Part shown: piece by piece, positions 55,780 through 63,502 of the stretch
How the letters are laid out: every line of letters begins with the position of its first letter
How positions within the stretch are numbered: the stretch's first letter is position 1
Origin: Histidinibacterium lentulum
GTDB taxonomy: Bacteria > Pseudomonadota > Alphaproteobacteria > Rhodobacterales > Rhodobacteraceae
Reading direction: 5' to 3'
Assembly: GCF_003789055.1 (NCBI RefSeq)
Contig: NZ_ML119084.1
Coordinates: forward strand, 62,001 to 126,000
DNA: 64,000 bases
Translations under genes and position numbers: made by a program
The notes under the pieces: generated by a model
The model's input: only the letters and a program-made list of their open reading frames with translations
Told to the model about the DNA's origin: nothing
The model's database searches: none

Positions 55780-56316
55780 TCAGGACTCGTCGTCTTCGGA
55801 GCTGTCGTCATCCGACATGCCGTCGCCGGAGGTGTCATCCCCGGACATGCCGTCTCCGGTCATCCCGGTGTCGGAGCCGTCGCCGGACATGGCGGCGTCG
55901 TCCATCATCTGGCGATCCGCCTCGTAGGACGCGAATTCGTCCGCGGTCAGATCACCGCTCTGGTCCGCGTCGTAGATGAGGAAGATGACGGCGGCCAGTT
56001 CATCGAGGCTCAGATCGCCGCTCTGGTCGGTGTCCGCGGTGGCGAAGTCCTGATCGCTCCAGGCGGGGTTGGCGGTGGCGCTCGAGGCGCGCGACATGCC
56101 GGAGGTGAATTCTTCCTCGCTCACAGTGCCGCTCATGTCCTGGTCCCAGTCGGACATGCCGCCGCCGGTGCCGTAGCCGGTCGTGAACTCCTCCTGGCTG
56201 ACGGCGGAATCCTGGTCGGTGTCCATGTCGCTCATGCCCTGGGCATGGGCCGGGGCTGCGGCGAGGGCGGCAAGCAGCGCGGTGGTGCCGGCGAGTTTCG
56301 CAAGGTCGTAGGTCAT
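55780..56316 (-). CDS. secreted EF-hand protein with acidic repeat tail
   Basis: A 178-residue protein. The Sec signal is about residues 1-26 (AHAQ cleavage). Four EF-hand-like loops follow: [39 protein letters not shown] and [13 protein letters not shown], with the expected Asp/Ser/Glu calcium positions. The C-terminal 40 residues repeat Gly-Met-Ser/Thr-Gly-Asp units and end in an acidic run. It probably binds calcium in the periplasm or outside the cell. GGAGAG supports the start at 56316 over 56334. A link to phosphonate use is not evident. Confidence 0.85.
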   Translation of the reverse strand: MTYDLAKLAGTTALLAALAAAPAHAQGMSDMDTDQDSAVSQEEFTTGYGTGGGMSDWDQDMSGTVSEEEFTSGMSRASSATANPAWSDQDFATADTDQSGDLSLDELAAVIFLIYDADQSGDLTADEFASYEADRQMMDDAAMSGDGSDTGMTGDGMSGDDTSGDGMSDDDSSEDDES

Positions 56317-56535
56317 GTGTCTCTCCAAGAACAAGCATGCGCGGCAGCGGTGCCGCTTCGGGGAATGGCGCGGATGCCATGGTCTGTTCCGGGCCGGCGC
56401 GGCCTTCCCGAGAGGAATGCGCCAAACTCCGCCACCCCCCGGCCGTCCCCCGCCCCGCCAGGACGGTCCGGCGCCGGCGCCCCCGTCCCCTCCCCCGAGA
56501 CGGGCGGAAACCCGGAACTCACGAATTATTCCACC

Positions 56536-56553
56536 TTTTCATAAACATGACCC
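56536..56553 (+). promoter_or_regulatory. weak Pho-box-like site before the acetyltransferase
   Basis: TTTTCATAAACATGACCC matches 11 of 18 positions of the E. coli Pho-box consensus and lies 28 bp before the start at 56582. It is in an AT-rich island of an otherwise GC-rich, gene-free stretch (56317-56581). Confidence 0.3.
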
Positions 56554-56581
56554 CCGGTCCCAACCCGAGACCCGTTCCCCG

Positions 56582-57199
56582 ATGCCCAGACTGAGCCCCG
56601 AAACCCCCTTCCTGCACCCGGACTGCGAGATCACGCCCGACAGCACCTTCGGGCGCTATGTCGAGATCGGCCGAGGCTCCCGCATCGCCCACAGCCATAT
56701 CGGCGACTATTCCTACTGCGACCGCTTCGCCGACATCGCCAACGCCCGGATCGGCCTCTTCTCGAACATCGCCGCCCATGCCCGCATCGGCGCCACGGAC
56801 CACCCGATGGACAAGGCCTCGCTCCACCATTTCCACTACCGCAGCGACGACTACTGGGACGACGCCGGCCCCGACCACACCTGGTTCGCCCACCGCCGCG
56901 GCCGCCTCGCCCATATCGGCCACGATACCTGGATCGGCGCGCAGGCCATGGTCATGCCCGAGGTCACCCTCGGCCACGGCGCCGTCGCCGCCGCCGGCGC
57001 GGTGGTCACCAAGGACGTGCCGCCCTACTGGATCGTCGCCGGCGTGCCCGCGCGGCCCGTCCGCCCCCGCCTGCCCGAAGCGACCGCCGAGCGGCTGATG
57101 CGGCTCGAATGGTGGCTCTGGGATCACGAGACGCTCCGCCTCCGCCTCGACGATTTCCGCAGCCTCTCCGCCGAGGACTTCCTCGACCGCTACGAATGA
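56582..57199 (+). CDS. phosphonate-locus hexapeptide acetyltransferase
   Basis: A 205-residue left-handed beta-helix transferase. Hexapeptide-type repeats run through [24 protein letters not shown], then [19 protein letters not shown] and the catalytic-region [13 protein letters not shown]. The later coils are [53 protein letters not shown] in shared form. It is the DapD/xenobiotic-type transferase often found in phn loci. It may acetylate an aminophosphonate, as PhnO does, but it is unrelated in fold. Its 3' end overlaps phnF by 10 bp on the other strand. Confidence 0.88.
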   Translation: MPRLSPETPFLHPDCEITPDSTFGRYVEIGRGSRIAHSHIGDYSYCDRFADIANARIGLFSNIAAHARIGATDHPMDKASLHHFHYRSDDYWDDAGPDHTWFAHRRGRLAHIGHDTWIGAQAMVMPEVTLGHGAVAAAGAVVTKDVPPYWIVAGVPARPVRPRLPEATAERLMRLEWWLWDHETLRLRLDDFRSLSAEDFLDRYE

Positions 57200-57900
57200 T
57201 CGAGCGTCAGCGCGATCCGCTCGCCTGCAAACCGCGTGAACCCGAGTTCCACAGGAACACCTTCCGGCGTTGCGTTCACCGCTTCCGACAGCAGCAGCGG
57301 TGCGCCCGGCGCGACCTTCAGATGCCCCGCCTCCACGGGCGAGGCGAGCACCGCCGAGATCCGCGTCGAGACCCGGACGTAATCCGGAACCCCGCAGGCC
57401 ATGAGCGCCCGGGTTACCGACCCATGCTCCGCCAGCGCCTTCGGCAGGCCCGGAAGACGGCCCAGCGGATAGACCGCATGAAAGAGCGCCATGGGTGCGC
57501 CATCGGCCAGCGCGATCCCGTCCGTGACATGGACCGTCTCGCCCGGCGACAGCCGCAGGACCCGCGCCTCGCCCTCGCTCGCGGGGCGGCTTTCGCTGGC
57601 GAGGATGCGCTTGCCCGGCACCCGGCCCGCGGCCTCCATGGATTGACGGAACCGCACCCGCGCCCCGATCGGGTATTCCGCCCGCGCGGGCGCCACGAAC
57701 ACCCCCGCCCCGCGCCGGGCATGGACCAGACCCTCTTCGGCCAGCGCCGCCAGCGCCCGCCGCACCGTGTGCCGGTTCACGCCGAACCGCGCCGAGAGCT
57801 GCGCCTCGGTCGGCAGCCGGTCGCCCGTGCCCCGCACCCCCCCCGCGATCTCGGCGCGAAGGGTCCCGGCGATGCTTTGCCAGAGCGTCTGGTCCGTCAT
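57190..57900 (-). CDS. phnF: PhnF, GntR-family regulator of phosphonate genes
   Basis: A 236-residue HutC-subfamily GntR regulator. The N-terminal winged helix has [25 protein letters not shown], then [13 protein letters not shown]. The C-terminal UTRA effector domain has [29 protein letters not shown]. PhnF-type proteins repress phn genes. A TTG at 57918 is an alternative start. It is divergent from phnG with only 71 bp between, where a 15-bp direct repeat lies. Confidence 0.93.
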   Translation of the reverse strand: MTDQTLWQSIAGTLRAEIAGGVRGTGDRLPTEAQLSARFGVNRHTVRRALAALAEEGLVHARRGAGVFVAPARAEYPIGARVRFRQSMEAAGRVPGKRILASESRPASEGEARVLRLSPGETVHVTDGIALADGAPMALFHAVYPLGRLPGLPKALAEHGSVTRALMACGVPDYVRVSTRISAVLASPVEAGHLKVAPGAPLLLSEAVNATPEGVPVELGFTRFAGERIALTLDHS

Positions 57901-57929
57901 CGAAGTTTCACTGGCCAATCCATGAAGAC

Positions 57930-57967
57930 TTGTCTAGTTGTCGAGTTAAGATTTGTCTAGTTGTCGA
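57930..57967. promoter_or_regulatory. candidate PhnF operator, two 15-bp direct repeats
   Basis: TTGTCTAGTTGTCGA occurs exactly at 57930-57944 and 57953-57967, 23 bp apart, in the phnF-phnG gap. A TAAGAT hexamer (57947-57952) between the copies may be the phnG -10 element. The second copy ends 4 bp before the phnG ATG. Confidence 0.65.
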
Positions 57968-57971
57968 AAAC

Positions 57972-58400
57972 ATGATCCGCGCGGACTGGATTGGCCTCCT
58001 GGCCCGAAGCATACCCGAGGCGCTCGAGGCCCGGCTCGACGGGCTGGAGCTGCCGCCCCATGACTGGCTGCGCGCGCCTGAGACCGGAACGGTGATGGTG
58101 CGCGGCCGCACGGGCGGCACCGGCGCGCCGTTCAACCTCGGCGAGGTCACCGCCACGCGCTGCACGCTGAGGCTCGGGGACGGGACCGAGGGCCATGCCT
58201 TCGTGCAGGGGCGCGACGCGGCCCATGCGACGCGCGCGGCGCTGGTGGATGCGCTGATGCAGGGTCCCCGCGCCGCCGAGATGCGCGCAGGCGTGCTGGA
58301 CCCGCTCGCCGCCGAGGAGGCCGCTCGCCGGGCCGAACGCGCGGGCAAGGCCGAGGCCACGCGGGTGGAGTTCGAGACCATGGTGAGGGGGGACGACTGA
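57972..58400 (+). CDS. phnG: C-P lyase subunit PhnG
   Basis: A 142-residue PhnG (E. coli 150), part of the PhnGHIJ core complex that attaches phosphonate to ribose and breaks the C-P bond. It starts MIRADWIGLLARSIPEAL and has the typical PETGTVMVRGRTGGTGAPFNLGEVT and GHAFVQGRDAAHATRAALVDALMQ. No Shine-Dalgarno sequence precedes the ATG. It overlaps phnH by one base. Confidence 0.95.
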   Translation: MIRADWIGLLARSIPEALEARLDGLELPPHDWLRAPETGTVMVRGRTGGTGAPFNLGEVTATRCTLRLGDGTEGHAFVQGRDAAHATRAALVDALMQGPRAAEMRAGVLDPLAAEEAARRAERAGKAEATRVEFETMVRGDD

Positions 58401-58948
58401 TGCGCGCGCCGGGCTTCGCCGATCCGCCCCGAGACAGCGCCCGCGTCTTTCGCGCGGCGATGGAGGCCATGGCCCGCCCCGGCACGGCATATGCGGTGAC
58501 AGGGCCGGAGGTACCCGGCCTTTCGCCCGCCGCGGCGGTGCTGCTCCTGACGCTGACGGACCCGTCGACGCCGGTCTACCTCGGCCGAGCGGCCGCCCGC
58601 GCACGCGACTGGCTGACATTCCACACCGGCGCGCCCGCGGCGGAAAAGAGCGCCGCCATGTTCGCCCTGGGCGCCTGGGAGGACCTCGCCCCGCTCGACC
58701 CCTACCCCGTCGGGACGCCCGATTACCCCGACCGCTCCGCCACGCTGATCGTCGAGACGTCGGCCCTGAGAGGCGGCGACGCGCGGCTCACCGGCCCGGG
58801 AATCGAGACGGAGGCGCGGTTGCCCCTGCCCGACCGCGCGGCCTTCGCCCGGAACGCCGGGCTCTATCCGCTGGGTCTCGACTTCTACTTCACCTGCGGC
58901 AGCGCCCTTGCGGCCCTGCCCCGCTCCACCGCCGTGGAGGCGCGCTGA
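58400..58948 (+). CDS. phnH: C-P lyase subunit PhnH
   Basis: A 182-residue PhnH (E. coli 194). It has SARVFRAAMEAMARPGTAY, LLLTLTDPSTPVYLG, WLTFHTGAP and the C-terminal PLGLDFYFTCGSALAALPRSTAVE, all characteristic. It forms part of the PhnGHIJ core. Both ends overlap neighbours by a single base, giving tight coupling. Confidence 0.95.
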   Translation: MRAPGFADPPRDSARVFRAAMEAMARPGTAYAVTGPEVPGLSPAAAVLLLTLTDPSTPVYLGRAAARARDWLTFHTGAPAAEKSAAMFALGAWEDLAPLDPYPVGTPDYPDRSATLIVETSALRGGDARLTGPGIETEARLPLPDRAAFARNAGLYPLGLDFYFTCGSALAALPRSTAVEAR

Positions 58949-60030
58949 TGTACGTGGCGGCCAAGGGCGGGGAGCAGGCGATCGCGGCGGCCCACGCCTG
59001 GCTCGCCGAGGAACGGCGCGGCGACCGGCGCGACCCTGCCCTGTCTCTTCGCCAGATCGCCTCGCAACTGGCGCTCGCCACGGCGCGGGTGATGGCCGAA
59101 GGCTCTCTCTACGACGAGGCTCTGGCGGCGCTGGCGGTGCAGCAGTCGCGCGGCGATCTGGTCGAGGCGGTGTTCCTCCTGCGCGCCTACCGCACCACGC
59201 TGCCCCGCCTCGCCGCCTCGCGGCCGCTGGACACCGGGCGCATGGTCGTGGAGCGGCGGGTGTCGGCCACCTTCAAGGACATCCCCGGCGGGCAGATCCT
59301 GGGACCCACCTTCGACTATACACACCGCCTGCTCGATTTCGCCCTCGAGGCAGGGGACGAGGCCGCCGCCGCCCGCATCGCCGCCGCCCCCGCGCCGACG
59401 CGCCCCCGGGTGTCCGAGGTGCTGGGCCGCGAGGGCCTCCTGCGGGACGAGCCGCGCCAAAACGCCGAGCCGACCGACCTCACGCGGACCCCGCTGGAGC
59501 TGCCCGCGGACCGGCCCCTGCGCCTTCAGGCGCTGGCGCGGGCCGACGAGGGCTTCCTGCTGAGCCTCGCCTATTCGACCCAGCGCGGCTACGGTCGCAC
59601 CCATGCGTTCGTGGGCGAACTCCGGATCGGCGCGGTGGAGGTGGAGGTGGAGATCCCGGAGCTGGGCCTGTCCGTCGCCTTCGCCGAGATTGTCGTGACC
59701 GAATGCGAGACCGTGAACCAGTTCACCGGATCGCGGCGCGAGCCGCCGCAGTTCACCCGGGGCTACGGGCTGACGCTGGGCCGCTGCGAGAGAAAGGCGA
59801 TTTCCATGTCGCTGGTGGACCGCGCGCTGCAATGGCGCGAGCTGGGCGAGGATTATGCGGGCGCCCCCGCCCAGGACGAGGAATTCGTGCTCATGCATTG
59901 CGACAACGTGCAGGCGACCGGCTTTCTCGAGCACATCAAGCTGCCGCATTACGTCGACTTCCAGGCCGAGCTGGAGCTGATCCGCCGCCTGCGCCGCGAG
60001 GCGGGCGGCGCGGGGGAGGCCGCCGAATGA
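58948..60030 (+). CDS. phnI: C-P lyase subunit PhnI
   Basis: A 360-residue PhnI (E. coli 354), the nucleosidase that, with PhnG, H and L, swaps the adenine of ATP for phosphonate. Conserved segments: MYVAAKGGEQAIAAAHAWLAEERRGD, YNEALAALA-like YDEALAALAVQQSRGDLVEAVFLLRAYR, QLALATARVMAEGSLYDEAL and FVLMHCDNVQATGFLEHIKLPHYVDFQAEL. It overlaps the phnJ start by 4 nt. Confidence 0.96.
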   Translation: MYVAAKGGEQAIAAAHAWLAEERRGDRRDPALSLRQIASQLALATARVMAEGSLYDEALAALAVQQSRGDLVEAVFLLRAYRTTLPRLAASRPLDTGRMVVERRVSATFKDIPGGQILGPTFDYTHRLLDFALEAGDEAAAARIAAAPAPTRPRVSEVLGREGLLRDEPRQNAEPTDLTRTPLELPADRPLRLQALARADEGFLLSLAYSTQRGYGRTHAFVGELRIGAVEVEVEIPELGLSVAFAEIVVTECETVNQFTGSRREPPQFTRGYGLTLGRCERKAISMSLVDRALQWRELGEDYAGAPAQDEEFVLMHCDNVQATGFLEHIKLPHYVDFQAELELIRRLRREAGGAGEAAE

Positions 60031-60857
60031 GCGGCTACAATTTCGCCTATCTCGACGAGCCCACGAAGAAGATGATCCGCCGCGCGATCCTCAAGGGCCT
60101 TGCGATCCCCGGCTACCAGGTGCCCTTCGCCAGCCGCGAGATGCCCATGCCCTATGGCTGGGGCACGGGCGGCGTGCAGGTCACCGCCGCCGTCCTGACG
60201 CCCGAGGACCGGCTGAAGGTCATCGACCAGGGCGCCGACGACACCACCAACGCGGTCTCGATCCGGTCGTTCTTCCGCAAAGTGGCCGGCGTCGCCACCA
60301 CCACGCGGACACGGGAGGCGACGATCATCCAGACACGCCACCGCATCCCCGAGACGCCCCTGACAGAGGGCCAGATCCTCGTCTACCAGGTGCCGATCCC
60401 CGAGCCGTTGCGGTTCCTTGAGCCGCGCGAGACCGAGACCCGGCGGATGCACGCGCTCGAAGAGTACGGGCTGATGCACGTCAAGCTCTACGAGGACATC
60501 GCGCGGCACGGCGCCATCGCGACCTCCTATGCCTATCCCGCGCTGGTGAACGGACGCCATGTCTTCGATCCCTCGCCGATCCCGCGCTTCGACAACCCGA
60601 AGCTCGAAAGCCCCGCGATCCAGCTCTTCGGCGCGGGGCGGGAACAGCGCATCTACGCGCTGCCGCCCTACACCCGCGTGCAGAGCCTCGATTTCGACGA
60701 TCACCCCTTCGAGGCGTCGAAGGCGGAGGGCGCCTGCGCGCTCTGCGGAGCGACCGAGAGCTACCTCGACGAGATCGTGGCCGACGACCGGGGCACCCGG
60801 CGGTTCCAGTGTTCCGACACGGATTTCTGCGCCGAACGGCGGGCGGGGGCCGCATGA
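60027..60857 (+). CDS. phnJ: C-P lyase catalytic subunit PhnJ
   Basis: A 276-residue radical SAM C-P lyase. The cluster cysteines Cys237, Cys240 and Cys262, and Cys268, keep the spacing of E. coli Cys241/244/266 and the radical-site Cys272 (segments CALCGATESYL and FQCSDTDFC). The glycyl-radical Gly29 lies in AIPGYQVPF (E. coli Gly32). The body, for example YGWGTGGVQVTAAV and NAVSIRSFFRKVAGV, is strongly conserved. It cuts the C-P bond to release alkane plus 5-phosphoribosyl 1,2-cyclic phosphate. The next gene is an unexpected alpha/beta hydrolase. Confidence 0.97.
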   Translation: MSGYNFAYLDEPTKKMIRRAILKGLAIPGYQVPFASREMPMPYGWGTGGVQVTAAVLTPEDRLKVIDQGADDTTNAVSIRSFFRKVAGVATTTRTREATIIQTRHRIPETPLTEGQILVYQVPIPEPLRFLEPRETETRRMHALEEYGLMHVKLYEDIARHGAIATSYAYPALVNGRHVFDPSPIPRFDNPKLESPAIQLFGAGREQRIYALPPYTRVQSLDFDDHPFEASKAEGACALCGATESYLDEIVADDRGTRRFQCSDTDFCAERRAGAA

Positions 60858-61525
60858 GCGCTGTCGTCTGCCTGCATGGTGCGGCGCTGGCTTCGCTCCG
60901 GTGGGGTCCGTTCGACGAGGCGCTCTGGCCGGTCCTGCCGGGCCATCTCGACGCGCCACGCACCACACCCAGCGTCGCGGCCTATGCGGACGCGATCCTG
61001 CCCGGGCTTCCGGACCGGGTCGCGCTCGCCGGCCATTCGCTGGGCGGCATGGTGGCGCTCGTCCTCGCCGCGCGACTGAGGGAGCGGTGCCGCGCGCTGA
61101 TCCTGCTCGATACCCCGCTGAGCTTGCCGCGCTGGCTCCTGCCGCGCGCGGGCACGCGCACGGTTCCGGTCCTCGTGCGGGTGCCCGGACCCCCGATCCT
61201 CGCCCGCATCGTCGCGCACAGGACAGAAAACCGGGAGATGCGCCCGGCCGTGGTCGCCTCGATTTCCGCGACCCGGCCCGCGGGACTGTCGGATGCGCTC
61301 ATCGCCTGCACCCGCTTCGACGGCAGGCCGCTTCTGAACCGGCTGACCGCGCCCGTGCTCTGCCTTCTAGGGCGACGGAGCCTTCTGACCGGGCGACGGG
61401 AGACGGAGGCCTTCGGACGGATCGGGGCCGAGACGCGAACCTTCGACACCGGCCACATGCTGCCCTTCGATGCCCCGGACGAGGTAAACCCCCTCATGCG
61501 CGCCTTCCTGGAGAGCCACCCATGA
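60854..61525 (+). CDS. alpha/beta hydrolase inserted in the C-P lyase operon
   Basis: A 223-residue alpha/beta-hydrolase-fold protein. The nucleophile elbow is ALAGHSLGGMVAL (Ser near residue 71), a His stands in FDTGHMLPFDAP near the C-terminus, and the N-terminal LHGAALASLRWGPF is oxyanion-like. The usual acid in the strand before the His region reads GRRSLLTG, so the triad Asp is uncertain. It overlaps phnJ and phnK by 4 nt each, so it is translated as part of the operon. No E. coli phn counterpart exists. A role such as ester hydrolysis of phosphonate substrates or products is inference. Confidence 0.88.
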   Translation: MSAVVCLHGAALASLRWGPFDEALWPVLPGHLDAPRTTPSVAAYADAILPGLPDRVALAGHSLGGMVALVLAARLRERCRALILLDTPLSLPRWLLPRAGTRTVPVLVRVPGPPILARIVAHRTENREMRPAVVASISATRPAGLSDALIACTRFDGRPLLNRLTAPVLCLLGRRSLLTGRRETEAFGRIGAETRTFDTGHMLPFDAPDEVNPLMRAFLESHP

Positions 61526-62277
61526 GCCCGCTCCTGTCGGTCCGTGGCCTCACCCGGCGCTACGGCGCCCGCATCGGCTGCGAGGCCGTGGACCTCGACC
61601 TCTGGCCCGGCGAGGTGCTGGGCATCGTCGGCGAAAGCGGGTCGGGCAAGTCCACGCTGCTGGCCTGCCTCGCCGGGCATCTCGCGGCGGACGAAGGCCG
61701 CGTGCTCTATGACGGCCGCGACGTGCTGACCCTGCCGGAGCCGGAGCGGCGCCGGCTGATGCGCGGCGACTGGGCCTTCGTCCACCAGCACGCCCGCGAC
61801 GGGCTGCGGATGAACGTCAGCGCGGGCGGCAACGTGGGCGAAAGGCTCATGGGCCGGGGGGTGCGCCATTACGGAAAGATCCGCGCCGAGGCCGCGGCCT
61901 GGCTCGCGAAGGTGGAGATCGACCCCGCCCGGTTAGACGAGCGGCCCAGCGCCTTTTCGGGGGGCATGCAACAGCGCCTCCAGATCGCGCGCGGGCTGGT
62001 CACGCAGCCGCGGATCGTGCTGATGGACGAGCCCACGGGCGGGCTCGACGTCAGCGTGCAGGCGCGGCTTCTGGACCTTCTGCGCGGGCTCGTGCGGGAA
62101 ATGGGTCTCGCCGTGGTGCTCGTCACCCATGACATCGGCGTGGTGCGGCTGCTGGCGGACCGGCTCATGGTGATGCGTCATGGCCGGGTGGTGGAGGCAG
62201 GCCTGACGGACAGGGTGCTGGACGATCCGCAGGCGCCCTATACCCAGCTTCTCGTCAGCTCGGTGCTGCCCGCGTGA
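61522..62277 (+). CDS. phnK: C-P lyase ATPase-like subunit PhnK
   Basis: A 251-residue ABC-type ATPase without membrane partner (E. coli 252). Walker [39 protein letters not shown], signature [15 protein letters not shown], Walker [13 protein letters not shown] and H-loop VTHDIG. PhnK binds the PhnJ face of the core complex. Overlaps its neighbours by 4 nt. Confidence 0.96.
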   Translation: MSPLLSVRGLTRRYGARIGCEAVDLDLWPGEVLGIVGESGSGKSTLLACLAGHLAADEGRVLYDGRDVLTLPEPERRRLMRGDWAFVHQHARDGLRMNVSAGGNVGERLMGRGVRHYGKIRAEAAAWLAKVEIDPARLDERPSAFSGGMQQRLQIARGLVTQPRIVLMDEPTGGLDVSVQARLLDLLRGLVREMGLAVVLVTHDIGVVRLLADRLMVMRHGRVVEAGLTDRVLDDPQAPYTQLLVSSVLPA

Positions 62278-62963
62278 CCGTTCTCGTCTCCCTCTCGGAT
62301 GTCGACAAGGACTTCACGCTCCACGCCCAAAACGGTGTCGTGATCCCCGTGCTCGAGCGGGCCGGGCTGGTGGTCCATGCGGGCGAATGCGTGGCGCTCA
62401 CCGGGGCGTCGGGCTCGGGCAAGTCCACGCTGCTGCGGCTGATCCAGGGCAATTACCTCGCCCGCGGCGGTCGGATCGAGGTGGCGGGGCTCGACCTCGT
62501 GACCGCCTCCCCGCGCGAGATCGCCGCCCTGCGCCGCGACCGGCTGGGTTATGTCAGCCAGTTCCTGCGCGTCGTCCCCCGGGTGCCCGCGCTCGAGGTG
62601 GTGGCCGAACCCCTGCGCGCCCTCGGCGTGCCCGCGGCGGAGGCACGGGCCCGCGCCGCCGCCCTGCTGACCCGGCTCAACCTGCCCGAACGGCTCTGGC
62701 CGCTCTCCCCGACCACCTTCTCGGGCGGCGAGCAGCAGCGCGTGAACATCGCGCGCGGCTTCGTGCATCCCTACCCGGTGCTCCTGCTGGACGAGCCGAC
62801 CGCCTCGCTCGACGCCGCCAACCGTACCGTGGTGATCGGTCTGATCCTGGAGGCCAAGGCGCGCGGCGCGGCCCTCGTGGGCATCTTCCACGATGCCGAG
62901 GCCCGCGTCGCCGTGGCCGACCGGGAGGTCGACGTCTCGGACTTCGCCCCGGAGGCGCCATGA
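62274..62963 (+). CDS. phnL: C-P lyase subunit PhnL
   Basis: A 229-residue ABC-type ATPase with GTG start (E. coli 226). Walker [26 protein letters not shown] in part, signature [15 protein letters not shown], Walker [15 protein letters not shown]-loop [33 protein letters not shown] is a PhnL feature. It works with PhnGHI in making the ribosylated phosphonate. Overlaps phnN by 4 nt. Confidence 0.96.
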   Translation: MTVLVSLSDVDKDFTLHAQNGVVIPVLERAGLVVHAGECVALTGASGSGKSTLLRLIQGNYLARGGRIEVAGLDLVTASPREIAALRRDRLGYVSQFLRVVPRVPALEVVAEPLRALGVPAAEARARAAALLTRLNLPERLWPLSPTTFSGGEQQRVNIARGFVHPYPVLLLDEPTASLDAANRTVVIGLILEAKARGAALVGIFHDAEARVAVADREVDVSDFAPEAP

Positions 62964-63502
62964 CCGGCCGGCTGATCGCCGTCGTCGGCCCCTCGGGCGT
63001 GGGCAAGGACAGCCTGATCGCGGCCCTCTGCGTCGCACGTCCCGGCCTCGTCCGCGCGCGGCGGGTCATCACCCGCCCGCCCGCGGCCTCAGAGCCCTTC
63101 GAGGCGGTGAGCGAGGCCGAGTTCGAGCGGAGGCGCGCTGCGGGCGGCTTTGCCCTCCACTGGCGCGCCCACGGCCTCGGCTACGGCATCCCCCGGCAGA
63201 CGCTGGCGGAGGTCCGGGAGGGCGCCGAGGTGATCGCGAACCTGTCCCGCGGCGTGCTGACCGAGGCGGCCCGGGGCTATCCCGCCGTCCTCATCCTGTC
63301 GGTCACCGCCCCCGCCGAGGTGCTTGCCCACCGTCTGGGCGCGCGCGGCCGGGAGGCGGCCGCGGAGATCGCCCGCCGGCTCGCCCGGCCCGCACCGCCC
63401 CTTCCGCCCGGCGTCCGCGCCGCGCCGGTCGACAACGGGGGACGGATCGAGGACGCCGTCGCTCAGGCGCTCGCGGCCCTGTCGCCGGAGGCCGCATCAT
63501 GA
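62960..63502 (+). CDS. phnN: ribose 1,5-bisphosphate phosphokinase PhnN
   Basis: A 180-residue kinase (E. coli 185). P-loop [13 protein letters not shown], then [21 protein letters not shown] and [15 protein letters not shown], as in PhnN and guanylate kinases. It converts ribose 1,5-bisphosphate to PRPP, the last step of the pathway. Its 3' end overlaps the DUF1045 gene on the other strand by 40 bp. phnM is not found in this window. Confidence 0.94.
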   Translation: MTGRLIAVVGPSGVGKDSLIAALCVARPGLVRARRVITRPPAASEPFEAVSEAEFERRRAAGGFALHWRAHGLGYGIPRQTLAEVREGAEVIANLSRGVLTEAARGYPAVLILSVTAPAEVLAHRLGARGREAAAEIARRLARPAPPLPPGVRAAPVDNGGRIEDAVAQALAALSPEAAS

